Positions 49,300 through 60,323 of a stretch of 64,000 bases of DNA are shown one piece after another (positions within the stretch are counted from its first letter, which is position 1; each line of letters opens with the position of its first letter). Made by a program: the position numbers and the translations under genes. Source of the stretch: Sipunculus nudus. Taxonomy: Eukaryota; Annelida; Sipuncula; Golfingiida; Sipunculidae. The stretch is from NCBI GenBank assembly GCA_026874595.1, contig CM049320.1, positions 19,725,714 through 19,789,713 on the forward strand. The letters are read 5' to 3'. The notes under the pieces were generated by a model, which was not told the DNA's origin, ran no database searches, and was given only the letters and a program-made list of their open reading frames with translations.

Positions 49300-50260
49300 C
49301 CATACACAAGAACCAGCAAGAAGGTGTTATTGAAGATAACTGACAGACATAGTGACAATGTGACACAAGTTTGAGACCAGATGACTTGACCATGTTATGG
49401 AGAATACCAAGAGGAAGACAATAAGCTTCAGTATATGTAATTGAGATTTATAATGTTGGAAATATGGCCAAAAAAATATATATTGTGGAGAATCGAGTGC
49501 AGCGCTCTCTAGCGGCCGTATCATGGAAATGAAAAATCAATTTCGAGATGTTAGTATAAGACATAAGATGTACAGGTCTTAAAAGAATTCTTGCAAAAAT
49601 GTCGCCTGTAGATAGCTAAATGTAAGATGCAGGAACCAGCAAACATGCGAAATTGAGGGCAACTGATAAACAGACAGACATACTGACAAAGCGGCACAAT
49701 ATTCAGACCAATCGACTAAACCAGGTAATGGAGAAAACCCAGAGGACGAAAATAAGCCATAGTTTATGTAATTCAGGATTATAGTTTGGAGATATGGCAA
49801 AAAAATCATATGTTGTGGAAGATCGAGTGCAGCGTCCCCTAGCGGCCATATCATGAAAATGAAAAAAATCAATTTCGAGATATTAGTGTAAGACATAAGT
49901 TATACCAGTTTCAAGGGATTCCTACAAAACTGTGGTCGGTAGATTGCTAAATGTAAAATGCAGGAAACAGCAAACATGTGAAATTGAGGACAACTGACTC
50001 ACAGACAGACATACTGACAAAGTCGCACAAGATTGAGGCCTGATTATCTCACTTAATTATGGAGAAGTCCCAGAGGAAGAAAATAAGTTATAATTTATCT
50101 AATTGAGGTTTATAGTTTTGGAGACCTGGCCAAAAAAAATCATATGTTGTGGAGGATCCAATGCAGCGCCCTCTAGCGGCCATATCATGAAAGACATAAG
50201 AGTACCAGTTTCAAAAGGATTCCTGCAAAACTGTGGCCTGTAAATTGTTAAATGTAGATT
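49300..50260. repeat. Nested ~335-bp tandem repeat in unit 3
   Basis: Counterpart of 28165-29150. It retains the middle section lost from unit 2 and is overall closer to unit 1 than to unit 2 here. Confidence 0.7.
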
Positions 50261-51010
50261 TTTGATGACCTTGCCCTTTGAATCAAAGAATTCTGGCAAG
50301 CAATAATTGGATATTATGAACATCTTGATTAGAAAAAGTGGACTATTACACCTAAACACCGAAATGAAATACCTTGTGACCTTGATGACCTTAAAAATGA
50401 CCTTCAGATTCAAATTTTGAGATCCAACACAGCTTTTTCACCTCCCTACACTGGACAGATCCCACCGAATATATTCTGTTTACATGCGATGCCATAAAAG
50501 AATAATTCAGAGTTTCGTTGGCCTACTATATTGTTGCTGTTGTTATTTTATTATGATAAGCTGCAAAGAAACGATTTGAAGCACCTTGCGGAAATCTTTC
50601 CCGAGTGCCAGGCAATATAAAAATTTTTCTTCCCCTGGATCATTTTTTTTTTCATATATACACGCCTTAATATGTAAATTTTGAAATCAGTCGAACAAAT
50701 GAAGTCTCTTAAAGTTTGATGTATGGATACCAAACAAAAGGTTTTCTATAGTTAACTTTTCTATAGTTAACTATATGTATATATTAAGTCTAGATTTATT
50801 CTAAACTAGGTTTAGATATATATTATATTTCATAGTAAACTCAGAAACTGAACCAAAGTATATAATCCTTATTATTAATATATTTCGTTTCTCGTGTATT
50901 GATATTATTCTCTTAATAACAGATGGGATGATTTTATTGACGACCCTGCACATTTATATATGCTTTGAAAAAAAAAATTTAAAAATCCGTTCTTGGCCTA
51001 GTCCATTCAG

Positions 51011-51300
51011 TACTTGTTTAAGATGTTCTTTTCTGCAGAAGACTCCATACTGATCCTTCCCCCCCCCCCCCCCCCCCCCCAGATTTCCACATGCTTTCAG
51101 CGCGTCCTCCCAGTTTGAACCATAAGACAGGTGAGTGTAATACGGCCGTAAAAAAGCGTCTCCTGTCGGTGGTGTTCCGAACCCATGTAGATGACTGTAT
51201 CAATATGGACAGGCTGTAAACAAAGTCAAAATTTTGATTAATTGATTTAGGAATAAAAAAACCTCGACCTCTTAAACTTCTTACTCAATGATCCCCATAC
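51011..51300 (-). pseudogene. Possible C-type lectin-like domain exon fragment, unit 3 (disrupted)
   Basis: The nucleotide sequence of the lectin-like stretch is preserved, but the C-run on the plus strand has grown to 22 (51059-51080), against 12 in unit 2 and an interrupted CCCGCCC in unit 1. A single-base change in the run near 51150 (AAAAAAGCG) also shifts the upstream frame. The reading frame across the Gly-Gly codons is no longer continuous with the one seen in units 1 and 2. If units 1 or 2 carry a real exon, this copy is inactive. Confidence 0.35.
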
Positions 51301-52149
51301 AATTATTCTGATACATTATATCAATGCTTGCACAGGGCGCATTTGCTGTAGCCCGATGCAATGTGTTGGAAGAAAGTCAAGAATATTTCCATCAATGAGA
51401 GCAGTGCATTCCGAAAAAATAACTTTACCAAAACCTGGAATTTATTGATTGAAGAAAACAGTTCTTTCATCATATAAGACAATCTGCACATAATAAAAAA
51501 AATGCGCATGGTGTGTATACAGTCAGCTTTAAAGAAATGAAGGGACCCACCCCTTTGCAAATACAGCAAAAAAAAACCTTGTACTCTAGACATATCATTA
51601 GCCTTAGATGCAATCTAAATAGTGAACTCGACTAAGCTTTGCAATATAAGCCGGATCATCACCGGATTATTACCCCCTCGTCATTCCGATTTTGAGGTAA
51701 CGGGTCAAAGGTTAAGGCCACAAAACCCGAATAATGAAAAAGGATTCGGGCGCATTTAAAGCCAGTTTTCATTCCGAGACTTTCATCATTCACATATGTC
51801 TGTACCACCCGCAGAGGAGAAGCCCCTTTGATTTTGAGGCCACAGTGTCAAAGGACGAGAGGAAGTCCAGACCGTATGAACCCTCCAATCGCTGAAGAGC
51901 ACACATCTGGATTCACTGAGTATGATAATGAAATCAATGGCTTACACGTGATACATGCATTTTTTAAGTCTCGAAAGAACCAACATCTGAGAAAATAAAA
52001 AAAATAAAAAAACTGCCGGAAGATTAGAATTGGAACCTTTTTTTATCTCGTTCCGTTGCATACTCATATACTCACTGTATTCCCTTTTGTATAAAGCTAA
52101 CTGCATGTTCATATGTTTTGTAAATACATCTTCACGAACCAGTTCGCGC

Positions 52150-54362
52150 GTCCCATTCATGAAGGCGATGACTGAACGACTCGCTACCTCACGTGAACAT
52201 TTCTTAACACACTCCAAGTTCAACTACTGAATTTCTGTAAATCCGTCTTTCGTGTAAAAACAGTCTTTTTGTAACTGTGGCCTTGGCATGTACTTGTCTG
52301 TATCTCATAGATACGACCTAGTACTTTCTGATTAGTTAAACCGTGAAAATTGAAACACAGTGGTTGTGTCAGATCAAATATAATCTACTCTGCAAATATG
52401 TTCCTAATCTCGATCTCGGGCCCAGATCCGTAAATTATTGCCCTACATGGGCAATACTGTTTAACGTCCATGAAAACGCATTCAAATGAACACTCGGTAA
52501 AAATTAAGTTTCTTTCCCAATCATCAAAATAATGATAACATGGGTTGTAATTAATGAATAGATAAAGAATTTTTAGATGAATGCCAGGAAAACATTTATT
52601 TGTTTACTACCATAGCTACCGTATTTCCTTGATCAGACAACCGGGCGTAATCTCCACAATAACGCACCGAAATATCACGCACCATTAAAAGAATTACAGG
52701 GATTCACAGCGAGAGATTGCATTTGCCTACAGGAATCTGTCCGCGCGGGTTTCTCCAAACCAACTACTCCAGTGTTCCATGTGGCTGTTCCATTAATTTT
52801 TCACCGCGTGCACTTGGTAACATTGTTTCCATGTGAACACAGGGTGGCTCTGCCATTAACCGTGCACCACGTAAAACCGGTTACATTGGTTCCAACGAAA
52901 TACTGGTGGGTAAGTACTTATAACGACACAGCGAAATTCATTTTTATGACAGTCTCCTCCCGTTTTTAAAATGGATCAGCTTAAAAAAGCGTATTCAAGC
53001 GTTTCCGACCTGGTTTATACTGAACACGGGGTAGCTCTTCCATTAATTGTGCACCACGTACAACTGGTAATATTGGGGGGAAGGGGATGTGATACATATA
53101 ACGGCACGGCGTAATTAATTTTCATGTCACTTTCCTTCCGACTTTAACTGATTCATCTTGACAAGCTTTTCAGACCGTGCATATACTGGTATGTAACATT
53201 TACTGCCGGGAACATTGCACTAAATGTCTTGTTGCTGCCATGAGTAGATCCTATTTTTAACACTTAATATTTTTTTCAGAAGCGTGTTTTTTGTTTACAT
53301 TGGGGACTCACTTGAATGCGCTTAAAAATGAAAGCAAGGAGCGTATTTTGGCTTAACAGTAGCTACAAATTGCCCCGCATGACACCATCGTTTGGTGTGT
53401 TCATGCTACACAAGAAATATATGCCCAATCATATTTCAAAAGTTCTTTTTCAAACGTCCGTGAGATAAACTCTCACCGTGCAAAGTTGTACCGCTTGTGT
53501 AAAGCGGTATTATTTCTACCTAGCTTGACATCAGTCATGTGATAGTGTTAGCTTACTCACTGCTGATGTATTTGTGTAGCGTTTATTAGGATTGGTGATC
53601 GGTTGTAATCACAATAGAAGAATCGGGAATAGATGGTGTCTCTGAAACAGGCATGTACGTAAGAAACAAAAAAGATTTTGAGAGGAATTAAATATATTAT
53701 CAACACAAACACACACACAAAAATTCATACAAAAATCTCAGGTCAATTTGACCGGTAAATGCACCAGTTATAGTGACGGGAAAAGACATCTGGCGGCAAA
53801 CATGGAAACTATATTGACACTCGGCCTCTGAACAAGACCAGCGTCTATTTAAGGCGTAACACTTTAGAATGTTGCGACATATTCATCAGTAGACAACCGG
53901 AATATATCAATTCCAGTTGATGGTGTCAGTTAATGCGACCGGAATAGGAATGGAAAGCCTTCTGTGAAGGAGTTTTTGGACGCTCATTAACGTAATTAGG
54001 TCAAAGTGCCGGAGACTAGGGGCCAGGGTGGTTAAGTTAATTTTCCGCATGGGCTCATCAGCAATGTCAGACCAATTCCTTTTGAAGCATCATTGAGTAT
54101 TTTTAGAATTATATGTCGGAGGTTTGTGGTCTTTCATGATCAGTTTTCAACATGCCAGATAGCCACGCCTTGTTCGCTCGCGTGTAGTGCCCCCCGCCGC
54201 GTGAAGATTTATCTACGCATGCGCACTACTGTGATTCAGGTCAGATTGAACCACACGGTACAGACTCAGACTCACAAGAATACACTAAGCTATTTAGGGA
54301 TCGTTGGAGTCAAAATCGGACCCCCACAATGTATCAAGGCTTTTAAACACACTATTGACGTA
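52150..54362. other. No gene recognised; unique sequence after the triplication
   Basis: A minus-strand frame crosses the unit-3 border (about 52223-52010) but starts at a non-ATG codon and has no recognisable domain. A plus-strand frame at 54093-54392 also shows nothing recognisable. Apart from the diverged repeat at 52779-53190, no repeat, RNA gene or element terminus is evident. Confidence 0.55.
52779..53190. repeat. Diverged direct repeat, offset ~186 bp
   Basis: GGGTGGCTCTGCCATTAACC (52842) and GGGTAGCTCTTCCATTAATT (53028) start two related segments. Each continues through GTGCACCACGTA, a TATAACG-CAC-GCG stretch, and a section rich in CATTTTTATG/TTTTCATGTC. A shorter related start is at 52780. 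The copies are heavily diverged. Confidence 0.55.
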
Positions 54363-54713
54363 GGTATAAATGTAGTGATGAGGACAATATAGTGTTTTTG
54401 GTAATGTGTGTTGGATAAGAATTGTTTCAGAGAATTTTACAAAAGTATGAGTGCTTTTGTAGGAAGGACTTTATGGAATAAGGGATATTTTGTTGGCATG
54501 TGCATGTGAAATGTAAACAGATATTTCCTTAACTTTTAAGGTATAAATGTAGTGATGAGGACAATATAGTGTTTTTGGTAATGTGTGTTGGATAAGAATT
54601 GTTTCAGAGAATTTTACAAAAGTATGAGTGCTTTTGTAGGAAGGACTTTATGGAATAAGGGATATTTTGTTGGCATGTGCATGTGAAATGTAAACAGATA
54701 TTTCCTTAACTTT
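54363..54713. repeat. Perfect tandem duplication, 177-bp period, two copies
   Basis: The stretch starting GGTATAAATGTAGTGATGAG at 54363 recurs at 54540. I find no difference over about 174 bases, up to TTTCCTTAACTTT, after which the second copy runs into unique sequence. The remaining bases of the 177-base period are TAA or TAAG at the junction. Confidence 0.93.
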
Positions 54714-55284
54714 AACAAATTTTGATTCAGAAGTTTGACAGCTAAACGACATACGTGTTGGAAGGAGAAACTTTCGTGTGGGAACGAGAAACTATCGCGT
54801 GGAAGCGAGATTAAAAGTAATTTTCTGTGTGTCGCTGTGACGAATAAATGAGTTTTTTTATATACAAGCTGTTAGGAACACGGTTAATGTGAGCATGTCG
54901 ACAAAGAGAAAACATATTGACGAGATGTTTTTGGGCACGTCCCGAAGCTGATTATAGATGGTTATATTGTTAGTCGCCAGTTGTTCTTGTTAGAATCGTT
55001 TTGATTGCAACCGACAGACTGCAATTGTAAGCCATCCCCCCTCCCCACACACACACACATATACAATTTGTGCATGTAAACCAAACAGTTAGGCTGTAGG
55101 CTATACCGTTGGACAGGTGCTTTTCGGATTATTTTATAAAAAAAAAAGGTTCAATATAATATTTAACGTTTAAATACGATTTTTTTTTTCAATAGGCCCC
55201 TTTATGTGCAAGCTTTCATGTAATTGACCTATCTACCACAGCCAGTATGCTCCGACATTTTGACACAATTATTATTATTATTTG

Positions 55285-55301
55285 CCCCCCCCCCCCCCCC
55301 C
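55285..55301. repeat. C17 mononucleotide tract
   Basis: Seventeen C directly after an (ATT)n stretch and about 70 bases before the CRE-type cluster. Confidence 0.95.
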
Positions 55302-55371
55302 ATTTAAAAAAAAACTCTCCTACACAGGCCTTTCATGTCCATGTTTGCGACAGCTGTTAACAAGAAAGTAG

Positions 55372-55419
55372 TGACGTCGCAAAGGTCGATGACGTATGAC
55401 GTCACATTGACTGACGTCA
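55372..55419. promoter_or_regulatory. Cluster of four CRE-type TGACGT sites
   Basis: TGACGT cores begin at 55372, 55390, 55397 and 55412. Two of them are the full palindrome TGACGTCA (55397-55404 and 55412-55419), the high-affinity site of CREB/ATF bZIP factors. Four cores in 48 bases are far more than expected by chance in AT-rich DNA. No TATA box or gene was found next to it, so its target is unknown. Confidence 0.45.
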
Positions 55420-56113
55420 TCAGCTGGAATAGCTTTATATCTACTCTCAAGTGATGAATAAATGGCAGTCTTGTGAACTGTCTTGCCATATTTTGGATTA
55501 TTTGTCTCATACGAATTAGGTGCAAGGTAAGAGTTTAGTATTCATTCGGAAGTCGGTGGAATTGCTCCTGCGACCGTAGGTCTACGAATTTTTATTCTGT
55601 CTGCTTTGTATAAGAATATGCTGGAAAAAATGCCGACATGGGTAGTCATACAGACTACACGAGTTCTGTTTGGGGGAGTCACCCAAATTATGTAAATCTC
55701 ACGCTTGACTGTTTACTTTGCAAACCGTATCTTCATAGATGCTCGCAACAGCTCTGCTCATGATTATTCATTGAATGAATATGCGACTAAGATCAGATAG
55801 AATTCATGGACAATTCATAGGAGCACAAATTAAGGTAAATCAAATCAAATTCTTCCATGTAGCCAGAACTGTTCACATTCTAAATAAATGTTGTAACACT
55901 CAGATCTAAATGTTAGTGTGAAATGCTAATGCCGAGATAATGGTAGGTCTGCATGTTAATGCAAGGTGTCTTAAGATATGTGGTAAATCAGAGTCACTGC
56001 CGCCGGTTTAGCAACTATCAGTTCATTAGATCACATCAGGTTACACACCCATACCTTAATATATCATGATCTATACATAGAGCGCGGTGGAAAGACAGCA
56101 TTCCTGCAGATCA

Positions 56114-56196
56114 TTTATATACATAAATATGTTATATATGCACATATCCATGTATATTATATAAATATAATTATATATAAACATATATATATATAA

Positions 56197-56225
<29 letters not shown>
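56114..56225. repeat. AT-rich microsatellite, (AT)n with interruptions
   Basis: Repeated TATA and ACATATAT motifs merge into an uninterrupted AT tract near 56200-56224. Confidence 0.9.
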
Positions 56226-56227
<2 letters not shown>

Positions 56228-58011
56228 GTTATAGTGCAGTTGGCCTTTTTGTGCGTGATATTTTCAAAATTGCGATATTCGGAAATAGTAAATAATCGCA
56301 AAAATAAAGATGGCCAAAGCGGCGGAGCAAGAAAGATTGCTGTTATAAATGATGGGAAACCTTTTATTAGGAAACTCGCATACTGTGTGACCTCGTTTAG
56401 TCTGGTGTAGATCTCACTATAAAAACGTCTCAATGTGCGTATTGCATAAAATATTTAACTCCTCTATAAATGGTAATATTGCAGGGAAGAGTCAGTAAAA
56501 AGTGTGCCCACCTTTAACTGCAAATGTTAACACAAAGAAACAGAGACGAGTTCAATGAAAGTCCATGGCTTAAAAATGAAATTAACTATTCTGGACATCC
56601 GAATTTCTAATCCAGTCCATGTACTTACCGTACAGGTCACAAAATGCAGCTTTAATTTTTTCTTGACGACTGTTTCTATGGTGATCAATGCACGTTATTC
56701 AGAGAAACCTCAGGAAAGTTGTATGTATTATGGATCTGAATTCATCTGATCGATAATTTAGCAGTGGGTACGCCACTCAGCTGAATAAATATATTTAACA
56801 GGCAGTTCATTGCGTCGGGTGACATGATGAAACTGAACTGATTACAAAATTTTATTACAACCCTTATTTAATCAAATTTGTTTTGTTTATTTGTAAATGT
56901 TTGCTAATTGATGTCAGTGTACACAGTGTCTGATTCTCACATCCTCTGATTGCAGCTCAGTCATAATTTAAATGGGGCCTCCTTTTATCGCCTGAGCCAG
57001 GAGCGTACGTCGCGTTGATCTAGATCATGTGTTTATTTGTTCGTGCGTGTGTGTTTGTTCACAACATATCTCAGGCAATTATGAACGGAATCTCATCGAC
57101 TTTTCAGGTTTATTCGGGATGCGGATCTGGCACATGATCCGGATTCATGAATGTCTTTAAAGAATATTCACAAATATACAGTCATCTTTGCTGGAAAGAA
57201 GCATTCCATAAAAGCCCCCCCCCCCCCCACCCGGCACGGCTTAGGCGTGCATTAGAATGTAGATTTCTTGATTTATTTTAAATGATGGAAGTTAGAGGCT
57301 GGCCTAGGCAAAACTTATATCATAAGGCATCCTAACTTCTGGAACGTATTACTCGGGTTTGAAATACCTTTCTAGACCCAACTGCTTAGAAACATTAAAT
57401 CATGTACAGCATCCAGCTGACAAAGGTCGTCAGTTCATTCAATGTCTTTTTAAAACTTAGTATAGGCAAAGCAACTCTTTTTGTAAATGTAACCATTTCG
57501 CCAATGGTTTGTTTTGGGTGAAGAACAATGTTTTTCGTGAATAGATACCATACTCTGCTCCAAATGTATAACCCATTGATATGTGATCACACAGTTTTCC
57601 ACTGAAGTTAATGTGAGGTAAAACACCTAATGATAACAACTAAACCATATGATATCAATTAAACCTTCTGATAACAACTATCATCTATTTTTACAATCCT
57701 ATTGTTCTTCTGCACTCTGATTCAATGTCACATGACGTCTCTCAAAGGTTTCTAGCTTCACTTTGATAGTTGCATCTTGCAGAAAATTTGTGACACTAAA
57801 TAACGGGTAGGATGACTGACTTAGACTATTATTAATCGGCATAAGACGCTAGAAAATAGGCGATTTTTCTCAGATATTTTAAATTTTGCTTTGCATTACT
57901 TGTATATATTTTACAAGCTCAAATTTGATTATTCCAATAAACGGCCTACTCATTTTTCATTCGTCGCACTTCATGTTCTCTATTTTCAGGAATGTTTACC
58001 CATTATGACCA

Positions 58012-58085
58012 GCTTCTTTGGCTCAGGGTAGAGCTTAGGACTCAAAACAGGGCGATGATGAGTTTGAATCTTAGCCTAGGTGGTG
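58012..58085 (+). mobile_element. tRNA-derived SINE head
   Basis: An A-box-like TGGCTCAGGGTAG (58019-58031) and a B-box-like AGTTTGAATCT (58061-58071) lie 42 bases apart, the spacing of an internal RNA polymerase III promoter in a tRNA. The surrounding bases do not fold into a full cloverleaf by eye, and the sequence continues past the tRNA length into TGGTGCGATTTTTCACGGGC without a tRNA 3' end. This points to a SINE rather than a tRNA gene. The body may extend to about 58450. No poly(A) tail or target duplication was identified. Confidence 0.5.
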
Positions 58086-59312
58086 CGATTTTTCACGGGC
58101 GGCCCCTACCCAGGGTGAGCGCACTGCAGGCTTAATGGGAAGACCGTGCTCAGCGGCCTCGTTTTTTCACATACGAGTGCGCCTTTTGGAGGTACCTCGT
58201 TATTATGGCCAATCCATGGGAACGATTACCCTAGGTAGTCACCTTGCCAGGTTATAACATGAGAGGAAGCGTATGTTATTGCCCTGTCATGTAGTTCGAA
58301 ACCGGAATGGAATGCTGCAGCTCTACATGTACTTGGAATTGAGCTGGCATTAAAAGATGTAGGCGGATACCTCCAACAAAATCTTTTTAAAAAATCCGAA
58401 TTCAAATGGGCGCTTCACTGTGCAATAGCCAAAGATCTGTCCCGACCCAGCTACCTGAGATCTTCAATCACAGCATCGCCATTTGTTTTAATCCAAAAAT
58501 GAGTCTACCTTACGAGGTATGTTTGCTATTTATGCAGGGTAAAACTATTCCTTCTTTTTAAGGAGAGGTCCATGACCTGTTCGTGTTACTGTATACTGAA
58601 TGGGCATGACGGTTGATATGTCGTAAGAATATTTGTAATTATTAACGATTATGGCTTTATGTTTTTTATATGCATGGTGTTAGGGATAATCCAGAATCAT
58701 TAACCGTTCGTTAAAAATTGCAACAGATAGCTATGTTTCTATAGATATTTCACTATTTTGCCATTAGAATTTAAACAGGTCTGTTTCAATGGGCACGTAC
58801 TGGTTGACCTGTGTATCTCAATGCAGTATCTCTGTGTGCAAAAATGTTGTTTTTTTTTTATTTTCGATAAAAGATATCTTAATCCCATTGACTCATCTTT
58901 GTTTCATATGTAAATGTATGTATGTATTCATCTATCAGGATTGAGTTTAATTGTGAATTGAATATGCGTAGCTACCATTATCTCTGCATTTGCATTGGCC
59001 ATGTTCACTTGATTGGTAAAACATTTCACTTCAGGTGTGAACAATTCACATTTTTTTACCAAGTGTTTGTGTGTGTGCGTGTGTGTGTGTGGAGGAGGGG
59101 GGGGTTATATGGTTGTCACAGGAAAGGGGTAGTGACAGACCTGTGTTCTTTTAAAGGGATTAATTTGTACTCATACGGGCGTCAGTGGGTCGTGCTCTCG
59201 ACTTGCTTCACTCAAATTCACTCAAATCAGCCTCTCAAAAACCCCATAAACGCAGTGTGAAACATTTAAGACTTTCATTACGAGACATTTACAGATAAAC
59301 AGTTATAACAGA
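58086..59312. other. No gene recognised; GT microsatellite and possible SINE body
   Basis: The first ~370 bases may be the SINE body. A (GT)n tract followed by GGAGGAGGGGGGGG lies at 59066-59104. A plus-strand frame at 58922-59260 runs through this simple sequence and has no recognisable domain. Confidence 0.55.
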
Positions 59313-60229
59313 TGTGTGGACTCACCTACACTGTTAAGAACTTTAACCTGCATTTAACCCTTTTGCAGTAACAAATTAATGCAAACACATTCCCGTACAC
59401 TGGGATTCATTAACAAGTGTAGCACGGTAAAAAAAATATGGTAAAAGTCCGAAGGTGAATGAGTCCCGTAGGTCAGGAATCCAGAAATCCCTTGATCCGA
59501 CGTCGCAGGTACAACGTCTAGAAGCCGCCAATGTTCATCTTGGTCACATAACAAAATCACCATACGCCGCATAGCGTACAACCACAAGCGGGCAGTCCCC
59601 GGTAAAGAAATAAAACAAGTTCACATCACACAGGTTACTTTCTGTAAGCGCTCACAACACCGAGCTGTTTTAGGAGTTTGTCGAGTACAGCTCATACAAA
59701 GTCTTGATCATCGATGCGTGACGACCATAACATTTCATGGGAACACAGTAGACACGTCTTAAGATACTCACGCCGGTCTGTTTGTTCACAGCCGAACTTG
59801 GACATACGTTGCCAGCTTCCCCACAAACTTGGCTTTTGGCTGGACCTAGACGAACCGTCGTACGGAGTACACATCTCAACCATACTACGGTCTGCGACAC
59901 ATGAGATGGCCTCAGGAGCCTTTCTCGAACCACTCTCCTCTGCCGCAATCTCGCCTCCCCCCCCCCCCCCCCCCCCCCCTCACTCAGCAGAAAAAAACCT
60001 TACTTCCTGGGTTACCTAATTAATTCATGACACTCATGAATATAAATTAACTTTCACAGTCATAAACCTCTCTGATTGGTTTAAGGCTACGCTCTCAAAA
60101 CCAGGTGTCCCTGTATACAATAAATCACCTCGACCTTCCTGGCAGAGATATCGTGTAATGAAACTAAATTCCGCTACAAATACTTCAGGCTACCACAGGC
60201 CATGAGGCTGTCAAAGACCTTCTGTGACA
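59313..60229 (-). repeat. 3' LTR (approximate left end)
   Basis: On the minus strand the LTR begins TGTCACAGAAGG immediately after the polypurine tract (60229 downward). It would end GAGTCCACACA at 59313, giving about 917 bases with TGT...ACA ends. A run of 23 G (minus strand; 59957-59979) lies inside, and a TTTATATTCATG stretch upstream of it could act as a TATA box. The second LTR is outside the window, so length and target-site duplication cannot be checked here. Confidence 0.6.
59957..59979. repeat. C23 mononucleotide tract inside the LTR
   Basis: Twenty-three C on the plus strand, so a G-run in the sense of the retrotransposon. It is the longest mononucleotide tract in the window. Confidence 0.95.
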
Positions 60230-60243
60230 TACTTCCCCCTTTA
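60230..60243 (-). other. Polypurine tract priming plus-strand synthesis
   Basis: On the minus strand AAAGGGGGAAGTA sits directly before the TGTCACAG start of the LTR, as required for second-strand priming in LTR elements. This fixes the internal edge of the 3' LTR. Confidence 0.8.
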
Positions 60244-60323
60244 AATAAATACCATAATTACACAGTAATTATGTTTTTATCTAATAAGCAACTCAAAGTT
60301 GAACTACGGTCTAAATACTAGGT

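Larger units (their letters stand above)
37324..52149. repeat. Segmental tandem duplication, unit 3 (14.8 kb, with two insertions)
   Basis: Unit homology begins at GCAGAGCTTATAAATGTC and ends at CGAACCAGTTCGCGC (52149), after which unique sequence starts. Subtracting the LINE (39376-43531) and the hairpin element (45495-49046) leaves about 7.1 kb. This is the fullest copy: it has both the block missing from unit 2 and the 340-base section missing from unit 1. At its right edge the minus-strand sequence continues in an open frame across the duplication border (about 52010-52223). Unit 3 therefore probably retains the original right flank. Confidence 0.92.
54714..58011. other. No gene recognised; intergenic sequence with simple repeats and a CRE-type cluster
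   Basis: Besides the sites listed separately (55372-55419, 56114-56225) it contains C-runs at 55285-55301 (17) and 57215-57228 (14) and a short CACACACAC run near 55045. Open frames are under 121 codons, and the longest overlaps the (AT)n tract. Nothing recognisable is encoded. Confidence 0.55.

Noticed and set aside
52010-52223. Minus-strand frame crossing the right border of unit 3 as a possible host exon
   Set aside because: It starts at a non-ATG codon and has no recognised domain or clear splice sites, and the unit-2 counterpart has a stop. It is kept only as a hint that the original flank is on this side.
58012-58085. A functional tRNA gene
   Set aside because: A and B boxes are present but the stems do not pair as a cloverleaf by eye, and the sequence runs on without a tRNA 3' end.
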